A stretch of 64,000 bases of DNA from the NCBI RefSeq assembly GCF_004127215.1, contig NZ_QEWJ01000008.1:30669-94668 (forward strand), in the 5' to 3' direction. Shown here piece after piece: positions 1 through 8,832 of this stretch. Below the pieces are notes generated by a model, which was given only the letters and a program-made list of their open reading frames with translations, ran no database searches and was not told where the DNA came from. This DNA is from Streptococcus oralis. GTDB lineage: Bacteria; Bacillota; Bacilli; Lactobacillales; Streptococcaceae. Position numbers and translations under genes: made by a program. Each line of letters starts with the position of its first letter. Positions within the stretch are counted from its first letter, which is position 1.

Positions 1-1
1 G

Positions 2-796
2 AATTTCCGTAAAAAAGGTCACACACCCTACGTCGGAGACTGGGTAGATTTTTCTGCCGAGGAAAATTCAGAAGGTTATATCCTCAAGATTCACGAACGG
101 AAAAATAGTCTGGTCCGTCCGCCTATTGTTAATATTGACCAAGCGGTGGTTATCATGTCGGTCAAGGAGCCGGATTTTAATAGCAATTTGTTGGATCGCT
201 TCTTGGTTCTTTTGGAGCACAAGGGTATCCATCCCATCGTCTATATTTCTAAAATGGATTTGTTAGAAGATAGGGAAGAATTAAGTTTTTACCAACAAAC
301 CTATGGTGCTATTGGTTACGACTTTGTGACTAGTAAGGAAGAGCTCTTGCCTCTGTTGACAGACAAGGTTACGGTCTTTATGGGGCAGACTGGTGTCGGA
401 AAGTCAACCCTTCTCAATAAAATCGTACCAGATCTCAATCTTGAAACAGGAGAAATCTCAGACAGTCTAGGTCGTGGTCGCCATACCACTCGGGCTGTTA
501 GCTTTTACAATCTCAATGGTGGGAAAATCGCAGATACACCAGGATTTTCATCGCTGGATTATGAAGTGTCAACGGCTGAAGACCTCAATCAAGCCTTTCC
601 AGAGATTGCCAGTGTCAGTCGAGACTGTAAATTCCGCACTTGTACCCATACCCATGAGCCGTCTTGTGCCGTCAAGCCAGCAGTCGAAGAGGGAGCCGTT
701 GTGGCCTTCCGTTTTGACAACTACCTGCAATTTCTCAGTGAGATTGAAAATCGCAGAGAAACCTATAAAAAAGTCAGTAAAAAAATTCCAAAATAA
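2..796 (+). CDS. rsgA: Ribosome small-subunit-dependent GTPase A (5' end outside window)
   Basis: Circularly permuted GTPase that helps late 30S maturation in the cytoplasm. The reading frame is open from base 2, so the N-terminal OB-fold is cut by the window edge; the visible part starts with the end of the OB domain ([14 protein letters not shown]). The GTPase P-loop reads [12 protein letters not shown], the switch region DTPGFSS, and the C-terminal zinc knuckle has the expected Cys/His pattern in [15 protein letters not shown]. The first internal ATG at 146 lies inside the conserved domain and is not the true start. rpe follows 10 bases downstream with its own ribosome binding site, so the two are probably co-transcribed. 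Confidence 0.95.
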   Translation, partial: NFRKKGHTPYVGDWVDFSAEENSEGYILKIHERKNSLVRPPIVNIDQAVVIMSVKEPDFNSNLLDRFLVLLEHKGIHPIVYISKMDLLEDREELSFYQQTYGAIGYDFVTSKEELLPLLTDKVTVFMGQTGVGKSTLLNKIVPDLNLETGEISDSLGRGRHTTRAVSFYNLNGGKIADTPGFSSLDYEVSTAEDLNQAFPEIASVSRDCKFRTCTHTHEPSCAVKPAVEEGAVVAFRFDNYLQFLSEIENRRETYKKVSKKIPK

Positions 797-806
797 GGAG
801 AAACCT

Positions 807-1463
807 ATGTCTCAATACAAGATTGCTCCGTCAATTCTGGCAGCAGATTATGCCAACTTTGAACGTGAAATTAAACGCCTAGAAGCAACTGGGGCAGAGT
901 ATGCCCATATCGATATCATGGATGGGCACTTTGTACCACAAATCAGTTTTGGTGCAGGTGTGGTCGAAGCTCTTCGTCCCCATAGCAAGATGGTCTTTGA
1001 CTGCCACTTGATGGTCTCTAATCCTGAACACCACTTAGAAGATTTTGCGCGTGCAGGAGCGGATATCATCAGTATCCATGTAGAAGCAACACCCCATATC
1101 CATGGAGCCCTCCAAAAAATTCGTTCGCTTGGTGTCAAACCTTCGGTTGTCATCAATCCTGGTACGCCTGTTGAAGCCATTAAGCACGTCCTTCACCTAG
1201 TTGACCAAGTCTTGGTCATGACAGTTAATCCTGGCTTTGGTGGTCAAGCTTTTCTGCCTGAAACCATGGACAAGGTTCGTGAGTTGGTTGCCCTTCGTCA
1301 GGAAAAAGGTTTGAATTTTGAAATTGAAGTCGATGGCGGTATTGATGACCAGACCATTGCTCAAGCCAAAGAAGCTGGAGCGACCGTTTTTGTAGCAGGA
1401 TCCTATGTTTTTAAGGGAGATGTCAATGAGCGAGTGCAAACTCTCAGAAAACAACTGGACTAG
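807..1463 (+). CDS. rpe: Ribulose-phosphate 3-epimerase
   Basis: Interconverts ribulose-5-phosphate and xylulose-5-phosphate in the pentose phosphate pathway. The 218-residue product shows the TIM-barrel landmarks: PSILAADYANF at the N-terminus, HIDIMDGHFVP with metal-ligand His and Asp, DCHLMV, MTVNPGFGGQ and EVDGGI near the C-terminus. The start at 807 is preceded by AAGGAG at 795-800; a longer open frame upstream overlaps rsgA in another frame and is not coding. The 3' end overlaps thiN by 38 bases. Confidence 0.96.
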   Translation: MSQYKIAPSILAADYANFEREIKRLEATGAEYAHIDIMDGHFVPQISFGAGVVEALRPHSKMVFDCHLMVSNPEHHLEDFARAGADIISIHVEATPHIHGALQKIRSLGVKPSVVINPGTPVEAIKHVLHLVDQVLVMTVNPGFGGQAFLPETMDKVRELVALRQEKGLNFEIEVDGGIDDQTIAQAKEAGATVFVAGSYVFKGDVNERVQTLRKQLD

Positions 1464-2088
1464 GGTTGCCGTTTTTGCAGGCGGAGATCGCGGCCACTAC
1501 CGGACCGATTTTGACTGCTTTGTCGGTGTAGATCGAGGCTCGCTCTGGATCTTGGAAGAAAACCTGCCTCTGGCTCTAGCAGTTGGGGATTTTGACTCTG
1601 TGACCGCGGAAGAGCGACAGGTGATTCAAAAACGTGCCCAACATTTTGTCCAAGCCCAGCCAGAAAAGGATGATACGGATCTGGAACTAGCTCTCTTGAC
1701 CATTTTTGAACAAAATCCTCAGGCTCAGGTGACTATTTTTGGTGCTCTTGGTGGTCGCATCGACCACATGCTGGCCAATGTCTTTTTACCTAGCAATCCC
1801 AAGTTGGCGCCCTATATGCGCCAAATAGAAATTGAAGATGGACAAAACTTGCTTGCCTATTGTCCAGAAGGGACCAGCCAGCTTCAACCACGTTCGGACT
1901 ACGACTATCTAGCCTTTATGCCGGTTCGGGATAGCCAGTTGACCATTCTCGGTGCCAAGTATGAGTTGACAGAGGAAAATTTTTTCTTTAAAAAAGTGTA
2001 CGCTTCTAACGAATATATAGATAGGGAAGTTTCGGTAACTTGCCCAGATGGCTATGTGGTCATACTCCATAGCAAGGACAGGAGGTAG
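1426..2088 (+). CDS. thiN: Thiamine pyrophosphokinase
   Basis: Transfers pyrophosphate from ATP to thiamine to make thiamine diphosphate. Family landmarks: VGDFDSV, the acidic EKDDTDLELAL block, and GALGGRIDHMLANV. I chose the ATG at 1426 because AAGGGAG sits 6 to 12 bases upstream; it gives 220 residues and an overlap of 38 bases with rpe. The first eleven residues before TRVAVFAGGD are a short leader that family members often lack, so a shorter protein is possible, though no later start codon with a good ribosome binding site is visible. Confidence 0.9.
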   Translation: MSECKLSENNWTRVAVFAGGDRGHYRTDFDCFVGVDRGSLWILEENLPLALAVGDFDSVTAEERQVIQKRAQHFVQAQPEKDDTDLELALLTIFEQNPQAQVTIFGALGGRIDHMLANVFLPSNPKLAPYMRQIEIEDGQNLLAYCPEGTSQLQPRSDYDYLAFMPVRDSQLTILGAKYELTEENFFFKKVYASNEYIDREVSVTCPDGYVVILHSKDRR

Positions 2089-2089
2089 G

Positions 2090-3346
2090 ATGGAGACTGT
2101 ATTACTACTATTATTAATTGCCAACCTAGCTGGACTCTTTCTGATTTGGCAAAGGCAGGATAAGCAAGACAAGTACCTAGCCAAGAGCTTGGAGGATCAG
2201 GCAGACAATCTTTCAGATCAACTGGATTATCGCTTTGAACAAGCCAGACAAGCCAGTCAGCTGGATCAAAAAGACTTGGAAGTGTCTGTTAGTGACCGTT
2301 TGCAAGAAGTGCGAATGGAGTTGCACCAAGGCCTGACGCAAGTCCGTCAAGAAATGACAGATAATCTTTTACAAACTAGGGATAAGACCGACCAACGCCT
2401 TCAAGCCCTGCAGGAATCAAATGAGCAACGTTTGGAACAAATGCGCCAGACGGTCGAGGAAAAGTTAGAAAAGACCTTGCAGACACGCTTGCAGGCTTCC
2501 TTCGAGACAGTTTCTAAGCAACTGGAGTCGGTCAACCGAGGTTTGGGAGAAATGCAGACAGTTGCCCGTGATGTCGGAGCCCTCAACAAGGCTCTCTCAG
2601 GAACCAAGACGCGAGGAATTCTGGGTGAATTGCAACTGGGGCAAATCATCGAGGACATCATGACGCCTGCCCAGTACGAACGAGAATACGCAACGGTTGA
2701 AAACTCCAGTGAACGAGTGGAGTATGCCATCAAGTTACCTGGGCAAGGCGATCAGGAAACTGTCTATCTGCCGATTGACTCTAAGTTTCCACTGGCAGAT
2801 TATTACCGCTTAGAAGAAGCCTATGAAGCAGGTGATAAGGATGAAATCGAACGTTGCCGTAAGTCACTCCTAGCAAGTGTCAAGCGTTTCGCCAAGGATA
2901 TCAAGAGCAAGTATCTGGCGCCACCTCGGACAACTAATTTTGGAGTCTTGTTTGTTCCGACAGAAGGTCTTTATTCAGAGATTGTCCGCAACCCTATCTT
3001 CTTTGATGATTTGAGACGGGAGGAGCAGATTATTGTCGCAGGTCCAAGTACCCTATCAGCCTTGCTTAATTCCTTATCAGTTGGCTTCAAAACCCTCAAT
3101 ATCCAAAAGAGTGCCGACCATATCAGTAAGACCCTTGCTAGCGTCAAGACCGAGTTTGGCAAGTTTGGTGGTATTCTGGTTAAGGCACAAAAACATCTTC
3201 AACATGCCTCTGGCAATATTGATGAATTATTAAACCGTCGTACCACAGCTATTGAGCGGACGCTCCGTCACATTGAGTTATCAGAAGGTGAGCCTGCGCT
3301 TGATTTACTCCATTTCCAAGAAGATGAGGAAGAATATGAAGATTAG
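2090..3346 (+). CDS. rmuC: DNA recombination protein RmuC
   Basis: RmuC-family protein (418 residues), thought to limit rearrangements at inverted repeats. It has an N-terminal membrane anchor (METVLLLLLIANLAGLFLIW), then a long glutamine- and glutamate-rich coiled coil to about residue 180, and the nuclease-like RmuC core with the hallmark PIDSKFPLADYYRL and later VPTEGLYSEI. The start at 2090 has AGGAGG just upstream and lies one base after the thiN stop. The 3' end overlaps yhaM by 11 bases. Confidence 0.92.
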   Translation: METVLLLLLIANLAGLFLIWQRQDKQDKYLAKSLEDQADNLSDQLDYRFEQARQASQLDQKDLEVSVSDRLQEVRMELHQGLTQVRQEMTDNLLQTRDKTDQRLQALQESNEQRLEQMRQTVEEKLEKTLQTRLQASFETVSKQLESVNRGLGEMQTVARDVGALNKALSGTKTRGILGELQLGQIIEDIMTPAQYEREYATVENSSERVEYAIKLPGQGDQETVYLPIDSKFPLADYYRLEEAYEAGDKDEIERCRKSLLASVKRFAKDIKSKYLAPPRTTNFGVLFVPTEGLYSEIVRNPIFFDDLRREEQIIVAGPSTLSALLNSLSVGFKTLNIQKSADHISKTLASVKTEFGKFGGILVKAQKHLQHASGNIDELLNRRTTAIERTLRHIELSEGEPALDLLHFQEDEEEYED

Positions 3347-4277
3347 TCACATGAAAAAAGATGAGCTGTTTGAAGGTTTTTACCTGATCAAATCAGCTGA
3401 CCTAAGACAGACAAGAGCTGGGAAAAACTACCTAGCCTTTACCTTCCAAGATGATAGTGGCGAGATTGAAGGAAAACTCTGGGATGCCCAACCTCATAAC
3501 GTTGAGGCCTTTACCGCAGGGAAAGTAGTCCACATGCAGGGGCGCAGAGAAGTTTACAATAACACTCCACAGGTAAATCAAATCACCCTTCGTTTGCCTC
3601 AGCCTGGGGAACCCAATGATCCAGCTGATTTCAAGGTCAAGTCGCCAGTTGATGTTAAGGAAATCCGTGACTACATGTCGCAAATGATTTTCAAAATTGA
3701 AAATCCTGTCTGGCAACGTATCGTTCGCAGTCTCTACTCCAAATATGATAAGGAATTCTACTCCTATCCAGCTGCAAAGACCAACCACCATGCCTTTGAA
3801 ACGGGTTTGGCCTATCATACAGCGACCATGGTGCGCTTGGCAGATGCCATTAGCGAAATCTATCCTCAGCTCAATAAGAGCCTACTCTATGCGGGGATTA
3901 TGTTGCATGACTTGGCTAAGGTCATCGAGTTGACGGGACCAGACCAGACCGAGTACACAGTGCGAGGTAATCTTCTTGGACATATCGCTCTAATTGATAG
4001 TGAAATTACTAAGACAGTGATGGAGCTTGGTATTGATGATACTAGAGAGGAAGTGGTGCTACTACGCCATGTGATTCTCAGTCACCATGGCTTGCTTGAG
4101 TATGGAAGTCCAGTCCGTCCACGCATTATGGAGGCAGAGATTATCCACATGATTGACAATCTAGATGCCAGCATGATGATGATGTCAACAGCTCTGGCTT
4201 TGGTGGACAAAGGAGAGATGACCAATAAAATTTTCGCTATGGACAATCGTTCCTTCTATAAACCAGATTTAGATTAA
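3336..4277 (+). CDS. yhaM: 3'-5' exoribonuclease YhaM family
   Basis: Single-strand 3'-5' exonuclease (also known as Cbf1/CBF) acting in mRNA turnover. The 313-residue protein has an N-terminal OB-fold (YLAFTFQDDSGEIEGKLWDA, residues about 27-46) and a C-terminal HD domain with metal ligands in NHHAFETGLAYHT, LHDLAK and HVILSHHG. The ATG at 3336 overlaps the rmuC stop and is preceded by GAGGAAG; a second Met five residues later is a possible alternative. Last gene of this transcription unit; a terminator follows at 4288. Confidence 0.93.
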   Translation: MKISHMKKDELFEGFYLIKSADLRQTRAGKNYLAFTFQDDSGEIEGKLWDAQPHNVEAFTAGKVVHMQGRREVYNNTPQVNQITLRLPQPGEPNDPADFKVKSPVDVKEIRDYMSQMIFKIENPVWQRIVRSLYSKYDKEFYSYPAAKTNHHAFETGLAYHTATMVRLADAISEIYPQLNKSLLYAGIMLHDLAKVIELTGPDQTEYTVRGNLLGHIALIDSEITKTVMELGIDDTREEVVLLRHVILSHHGLLEYGSPVRPRIMEAEIIHMIDNLDASMMMMSTALALVDKGEMTNKIFAMDNRSFYKPDLD

Positions 4278-4287
4278 TAATTTAAGA

Positions 4288-4327
4288 AAAACGAGCATTT
4301 TTTACGTAATAATGTTCGTTTTTTTAT
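4288..4327. terminator. Terminator after yhaM, with PurBox-like arms
   Basis: Ten-base-pair stem (4290-4299 with 4311-4320, one G-T pair) followed by a run of eight Ts. Each arm reads as a form of ACGAACATT, close to the PurR half-site of lactic acid bacteria, and lies 18 to 50 bases upstream of the purR -10 box, so it may double as a PurR operator. Confidence 0.75.
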
Positions 4328-4337
4328 GTGAATGTGG

Positions 4338-4343
4338 TATAAT
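4338..4343 (+). promoter_or_regulatory. -10 box of purR promoter
   Basis: TATAAT 39 bases before the purR ATG. The -35 region overlaps the 3' arm and T-run of the preceding hairpin, so no clean -35 can be read. Confidence 0.6.
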
Positions 4344-4381
4344 GGATAAAATATCAAAATTAAATGGAATGGTAAATAGAA

Positions 4382-5209
4382 ATGAAATTAAGAAGAAGTG
4401 ATCGGATGGTTGTCATTTCCAACTATTTGATTAATAATCCATACAAACTAACCAGTCTCAATACCTTTGCGGAAAAGTACGAATCTGCTAAATCATCCAT
4501 CTCAGAAGACATCGTGATTATCAAGCGTGCCTTTGAGGAAATTGAAATCGGTCATATCCAGACAGTGACTGGAGCAGGTGGTGGCGTTATCTTTACACCA
4601 TCCATCTCTAGCCATGAAGCTAAAGAAATGATCGCAGACTTGCGTGATAAGCTTTCAGAAAGTGATCGTATCTTGCCGGGTGGCTACATCTACCTGTCTG
4701 ATTTGCTCAGTACACCCGCCATTTTGAAAAATATTGGGCGCATCATTGCCAAGAGCTTTATGGACCAAAAAATCGATGCCGTTATGACAGTAGCAACAAA
4801 GGGTGTTCCGCTTGCAAATGCAGTTGCCAATGTCCTCAACGTTCCTTTTGTTATCGTGCGTCGTGATTTGAAAATTACTGAAGGATCAACTGTCAGCGTC
4901 AACTATGTATCAGGTTCCAGTGGTGATCGCATTGAGAAAATGTTCCTTTCAAAACGCAGCCTCAAGGCAGGCAGTCGTGTCTTGATTGTGGATGACTTCT
5001 TGAAAGGTGGAGGAACTGTCAACGGGATGATTAGTCTCTTGCGTGAGTTTGATTCAGAGTTGGCTGGTGTTGCAGTCTTTGCGGATAATGCTCAAGAAGA
5101 ACGTGAAAAGCAGTTCGATTACAAGTCACTCTTGAAAGTAACCAATATTGATGTCAAGAACCAATCCATCGATGTCGAGATTGGAAATATCTTTGACGAA
5201 GACAAATAA
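4382..5209 (+). CDS. purR: Purine operon regulator PurR
   Basis: Controls purine biosynthesis genes by sensing PRPP. An N-terminal winged helix (residues 1-75, starting MKLRRSDRMVVISNYLI) is fused to a type I phosphoribosyltransferase domain whose PRPP loop reads VLIVDDFLKGGGT. Length (275 residues) is normal for the Gram-positive family. It stands alone between a terminator and lysA and has its own promoter; the PurBox-like sequence ahead of it suggests autoregulation. Confidence 0.95.
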   Translation: MKLRRSDRMVVISNYLINNPYKLTSLNTFAEKYESAKSSISEDIVIIKRAFEEIEIGHIQTVTGAGGGVIFTPSISSHEAKEMIADLRDKLSESDRILPGGYIYLSDLLSTPAILKNIGRIIAKSFMDQKIDAVMTVATKGVPLANAVANVLNVPFVIVRRDLKITEGSTVSVNYVSGSSGDRIEKMFLSKRSLKAGSRVLIVDDFLKGGGTVNGMISLLREFDSELAGVAVFADNAQEEREKQFDYKSLLKVTNIDVKNQSIDVEIGNIFDEDK

Positions 5210-5275
5210 GAGATAGAACTAAAGGTTGGAACGATTGTCCCAGCCTTTCTTTGCAGACAGAATAGAAGGATGCCT

Positions 5276-6532
5276 ATGAAAACACCATTTATCAACCGTG
5301 AAGATTTGGAAACGATTGTTGCAGAGTTCCCAACTCCCTTTCACTTATATGATGAGAAGGGAATTCGCGAAAAAGCGCGAGCAGTCAACAAGGCCTTTTC
5401 TTGGAACAAGGGCTTTAAGGAATATTTTGCAGTCAAGGCTACTCCAACCCCAGCCATCTTGAAAATCCTCAAAGAGGAAAGTTGTGGTGTGGACTGCTCC
5501 AGTTATGTGGAGCTCCTGATGAGCCATAAACTTGGATTTGCAGGTCCTGAGATCATGTTCTCATCAAACAACACGCCAGACCAAGAGTACACTTATGCCC
5601 ATGAATTAGGTGCGACCATAAACTTGGATGCCTTTGAAGACATTGAACATCTGGAGCGGGCTGCAGGTATCCCAGAAACCATTTCCTGTCGTTACAATCC
5701 AGGCGGAGTCTTTGAGTTAGGAACAGATATCATGGACAATCCTGGAGAAGCCAAGTTTGGTATGACCAAGGAACAACTCTTTGAAGCCTTTGCTGTTTTG
5801 AAGGAAAAAGGAGCCAAGACTTTTGGGATTCACTCTTTCCTAGCATCCAATACCGTGACCCATCTCTACTACCCAGAGTTAGCCCGCCAGCTCTTTGAAT
5901 TAGCTGTGGAAATCAAAGAAAAATTGGGGATTTCACTGGACTTTATTAACCTTTCTGGCGGAATCGGTGTCAACTATCGCCCAGAACAGGAGCCAAATGA
6001 TATTGCGATGATTGGTGAGGGTGTGCGTAAGGTTTATGAAGAAGTCCTTACGCCAGCAGGTCTTGGTCAGGTCAAGATTTTCACGGAATTGGGGCGCTTT
6101 ATGTTGGCACCTCACGGAGTTCTGGTCACAAGAGTCACTCATAAGAAAAAAACTTACCGTACCTATCTGGGTGTGGATGCCTCAGCAGTCAATCTCATGC
6201 GCCCAGCCATGTACGGTGCCTACCACCATATTACCAATCTCACCCATCCAGACGGTCCCGTCGAGGTTGTAGATGTGGTCGGGTCGCTCTGTGAAAACAA
6301 TGATAAATTTGCTGTTAACCGCAAACTACCTCATACAGAAATCGGTGATTTGCTGGTGATTCATGATACAGGTGCACATGGATTCTCTATGGGTTATCAG
6401 TATAATGCCAAACTACGCTCGGCAGAAATCCTCTATACCGAAGAAGGAAAAGCCCGCCAAATCCGCCGTGCAGAGCGCCCTGAGGACTATTTTGCAACCT
6501 TGTATGGTTTTGATTTTGAATCGGATCATTAA
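5276..6532 (+). CDS. lysA: Diaminopimelate decarboxylase
   Basis: PLP-dependent alanine-racemase-fold decarboxylase (418 residues) making lysine from meso-diaminopimelate. The PLP lysine lies in YFAVKATPTP; FGIHSFLASNT occupies the substrate/PLP histidine segment, LSGGIGVNY the phosphate-binding glycine motif, and LCENND replaces the more usual CESxD. This variant signature also resembles carboxynorspermidine decarboxylases, so substrate is not certain from motifs alone. I start at 5276 rather than 5270 because AGAAGGA ends at 5269, leaving a normal spacing only for the second ATG. Confidence 0.85.
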   Translation: MKTPFINREDLETIVAEFPTPFHLYDEKGIREKARAVNKAFSWNKGFKEYFAVKATPTPAILKILKEESCGVDCSSYVELLMSHKLGFAGPEIMFSSNNTPDQEYTYAHELGATINLDAFEDIEHLERAAGIPETISCRYNPGGVFELGTDIMDNPGEAKFGMTKEQLFEAFAVLKEKGAKTFGIHSFLASNTVTHLYYPELARQLFELAVEIKEKLGISLDFINLSGGIGVNYRPEQEPNDIAMIGEGVRKVYEEVLTPAGLGQVKIFTELGRFMLAPHGVLVTRVTHKKKTYRTYLGVDASAVNLMRPAMYGAYHHITNLTHPDGPVEVVDVVGSLCENNDKFAVNRKLPHTEIGDLLVIHDTGAHGFSMGYQYNAKLRSAEILYTEEGKARQIRRAERPEDYFATLYGFDFESDH

Positions 6533-6591
6533 AAGAAATTGAAAATGAAAGTGAAAAACAGATTACTTTCTAAAAAATAGACAAAAAAACC

Positions 6592-6619
6592 TTGTTTTTC
6601 ACCTTACTCGTGATATAAT
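6592..6619 (+). promoter_or_regulatory. Promoter of pflA
   Basis: TTGTTT, 16-base spacer, TATAAT, with a TG one base before the -10 (extended -10). It is 35 bases upstream of the pflA ATG. Confidence 0.7.
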
Positions 6620-6653
6620 AAAACTATAAAACGGTTTCAAGGAAGGTGACGGT

Positions 6654-7448
6654 ATGTCTGAAGAAACAATTGACTATGGACAAGTGACAGGAATGGTGCA
6701 TTCGACAGAGAGTTTTGGGGCGGTAGATGGCCCTGGGATTCGTTTTATTGTCTTTTTGCAGGGTTGTCACATGCGTTGCCAGTACTGCCATAACCCAGAC
6801 ACATGGGCTATGGAGACCAATAAATCACGCGAACGGACAGTAGATGATGTCTTGACAGAAGCTCTTCGCTACCGTGGATTCTGGGGAGACAAGGGAGGAA
6901 TCACTGTCAGTGGTGGAGAGGCCCTCTTGCAGATTGATTTCTTGATTGCCCTCTTTACCAAGGCCAAGGAAAAAGGAATCCACTGTACCTTGGACACCTG
7001 TGCCCTTCCATTCCGTAACAAGCCACGTTATCTCGAAAAGTTTAATAAACTCATGGCTGTGACAGACTTGGTTCTCTTAGATATCAAGGAAATCAACGAA
7101 GAACAGCACAAGATTGTAACCAGCCAAACCAATAAGAACATTTTGGCCTGTGCCCAGTACCTATCAGATATTGGGAAGCCTGTTTGGATTCGCCACGTGC
7201 TGGTTCCAGGTTTGACAGACAGAGATGAGGACTTGATCGAACTCGGTAAGTTTGTCAAGACCCTCAAAAATGTTGACAAGTTTGAAATCCTACCTTATCA
7301 CACTATGGGAGAATTCAAGTGGCGTGAACTTGGTATTCCTTATTCGCTCGAAGGGGTCAAACCTCCAACAGCAGACCGTGTCAAGAATGCCAAGGAATTG
7401 ATGGATACAGAAAGTTACCAAGACTACATGAAACGTGTTCATGGATAA
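6654..7448 (+). CDS. pflA: Pyruvate formate-lyase activating enzyme
   Basis: Radical SAM enzyme that installs the glycyl radical on pyruvate formate-lyase under anaerobic conditions. The 4Fe-4S cluster motif CxxxCxxC is CHMRCQYC, followed by the SAM-binding GGITVSGGEALLQ. 264 residues, the usual size. AAGGAAGGTGA precedes the ATG. The gene is monocistronic, between its own promoter and a terminator. Confidence 0.95.
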   Translation: MSEETIDYGQVTGMVHSTESFGAVDGPGIRFIVFLQGCHMRCQYCHNPDTWAMETNKSRERTVDDVLTEALRYRGFWGDKGGITVSGGEALLQIDFLIALFTKAKEKGIHCTLDTCALPFRNKPRYLEKFNKLMAVTDLVLLDIKEINEEQHKIVTSQTNKNILACAQYLSDIGKPVWIRHVLVPGLTDRDEDLIELGKFVKTLKNVDKFEILPYHTMGEFKWRELGIPYSLEGVKPPTADRVKNAKELMDTESYQDYMKRVHG

Positions 7449-7449
7449 A

Positions 7450-7480
7450 AAAGAAGCCTGATGGGAACATCGGGCTTTTG
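7450..7480 (+). terminator. Terminator after pflA
   Basis: Ten-pair stem (7454-7463 with 7468-7477, one wobble) with a four-base loop and TTTT. Confidence 0.8.
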
Positions 7481-7485
7481 TGATG

Positions 7486-7516
7486 CAAAAGGACTTAGCC
7501 TTTCAGCTAAGCCTTT
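7486..7516. terminator. Bidirectional terminator between pflA and yidC
   Basis: Inverted repeat AAAAGG(A)CTTAGC / GCTAAGCCTTTT with a run of Ts on the + side and As on the other; serves the convergent yidC gene. Confidence 0.7.
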
Positions 7517-7519
7517 TTC

Positions 7520-8452
7520 TTATTTTCTAGAATGTTGTTTTCCAGCATTGCGTTTTTTATGCTTCTTATTGGTTGTGATAGCCTGAGGCTGCTTAGGAGT
7601 TACATCTTTTCTTGTACCTGCAGAAGGGCTGACTTTCGGAGGGTTCTTTTCGTATTCTTCACGTACTTTTTGACGAAGTTTTGGGCGAACGACATAGTTG
7701 ACGATAAACTGTTGAAGAATCATCATGAAACCACCGACAACCCAGTAAAGTGTCACACTGGCTGGTGCGAAGAGGGAGAAGACGACAATCATGAGTGGGC
7801 TCATGTAAATCATTTTCTTGAGTTGATCTCTTTGCATCTCGTCTTCTACTCCGTGAAGTGAAAGGAGTGATTGGAGATAGTAGAGGATACCAGCGAAGGC
7901 GACAAGGAGCAGACTTGGTGAACCAAGATTGATACCCAAGAAGGTAGAACTAGCTACCCCATCAGTATACTGGGCTGCAAAGTAGATAGCAGAGAAGAAA
8001 GGCATTTGAATGAGGATAGGGAAACAACCTACACCACCGAACATGCTGATGCCGTGTTCTTTCTGAGCAGCAAAGAGAGCCTGTTGTGCTTCTAGTTTTT
8101 CTTCCTGAGTTGTTGCCTCTTTAAGGCGTGTTTGATGTGGTTCGAGCACATGTTTGAGAGCATTCATCTTTTCAGAGTGAAGCGTTGCCTTCCATGATTG
8201 GTAGATACCAAGTGGCAAGATAATCAAACGCACAATAATGGTTACGATGATAATAGCGACACCAAAACCAAGACCCTGGTCGTTGGCAAAGTACTTGATA
8301 GCCTCAGCCATAGGTGCTCCGATGGTATTCCAAATCAATCCTGTGGGTTGTCCTGTTGCTTTGTCTACTTGGACACAGCCTGTCAAGACGAGTAGCATAG
8401 CCACTCCCATAGCAGAGAGGGCAAAACGTTTAATAGATTTCAATGTTTTCAT
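7520..8452 (-). CDS. yidC: Membrane protein insertase YidC paralog
   Basis: Inserts proteins into the cytoplasmic membrane. The 310-residue precursor has a lipoprotein signal with lipobox LVLTGC, a large Oxa1-type core (GVAIIIVTIIVRLIILP carries the conserved pore arginine) with about five membrane segments, and a very basic C-terminal tail (NKKHKKRNAGKQHSRK). Streptococci carry two YidCs; the long basic tail and the neighbouring acyP fit the YidC2 type rather than the rnpA-linked copy. GAAGGA precedes the start; a -10 (TATAAT) lies near 8467-8472 on the minus strand. Confidence 0.92.
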   Translation of the reverse strand: MKTLKSIKRFALSAMGVAMLLVLTGCVQVDKATGQPTGLIWNTIGAPMAEAIKYFANDQGLGFGVAIIIVTIIVRLIILPLGIYQSWKATLHSEKMNALKHVLEPHQTRLKEATTQEEKLEAQQALFAAQKEHGISMFGGVGCFPILIQMPFFSAIYFAAQYTDGVASSTFLGINLGSPSLLLVAFAGILYYLQSLLSLHGVEDEMQRDQLKKMIYMSPLMIVVFSLFAPASVTLYWVVGGFMMILQQFIVNYVVRPKLRQKVREEYEKNPPKVSPSAGTRKDVTPKQPQAITTNKKHKKRNAGKQHSRK

Positions 8453-8520
8453 TCCTTCTTTAAAAATTATACCTTTCTATTCTACTGTTTTTTTGTAAAA
8501 TATACAATAGTTCTGGAGAC

Positions 8521-8799
8521 CTAATTTGCGACTTTGAAGTCTGAATAGGATGAAAAGTTGCTCATTTGCACATCTAGATAGGTAACTTTTGAAAAAGGCG
8601 TTGGTCCTTTACGGATTTCTTGGATAAATTTTGCCATAGTGGCGGAGGACTCTGCCTGAGCGAGAATTTCTACTGTACCATCGTCGTTATTCCAGACACG
8701 ACCAGTGATGCCACCGATTTCAAGCGCTAGAGTAACAACACCCCAACGGAAACCAACACCCTGCACCCTGCCTTGGGCAATCATTCGAACCTTTTGCAT
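8521..8799 (-). CDS. acyP: Acylphosphatase
   Basis: Small enzyme (92 residues) hydrolysing acyl phosphates. The catalytic arginine lies in the family signature GRVQGVGFRWG and the catalytic asparagine in VWNNDDGTVEI. Divergent from the adjacent methyltransferase gene, with only 33 bases between the two starts; followed by the yidC promoter on the same strand. Confidence 0.93.
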   Translation of the reverse strand: MQKVRMIAQGRVQGVGFRWGVVTLALEIGGITGRVWNNDDGTVEILAQAESSATMAKFIQEIRKGPTPFSKVTYLDVQMSNFSSYSDFKVAN

Positions 8800-8817
8800 A
8801 CTAAACCCCTTTGATTG

Positions 8818-8826
8818 TGTTATAAT
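8818..8826 (+). promoter_or_regulatory. Extended -10 promoter giving a probable leaderless mRNA
   Basis: TGTTATAAT with only six bases between the -10 and the ATG at 8833, so transcription would begin at or next to the start codon. No ribosome binding site is present. Confidence 0.65.
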
Positions 8827-8832
8827 GTTTCT

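Noticed and set aside
5270-5275. Earlier ATG for lysA
   Set aside because: AGAAGGA would touch the codon; the ATG six bases later has correct spacing.
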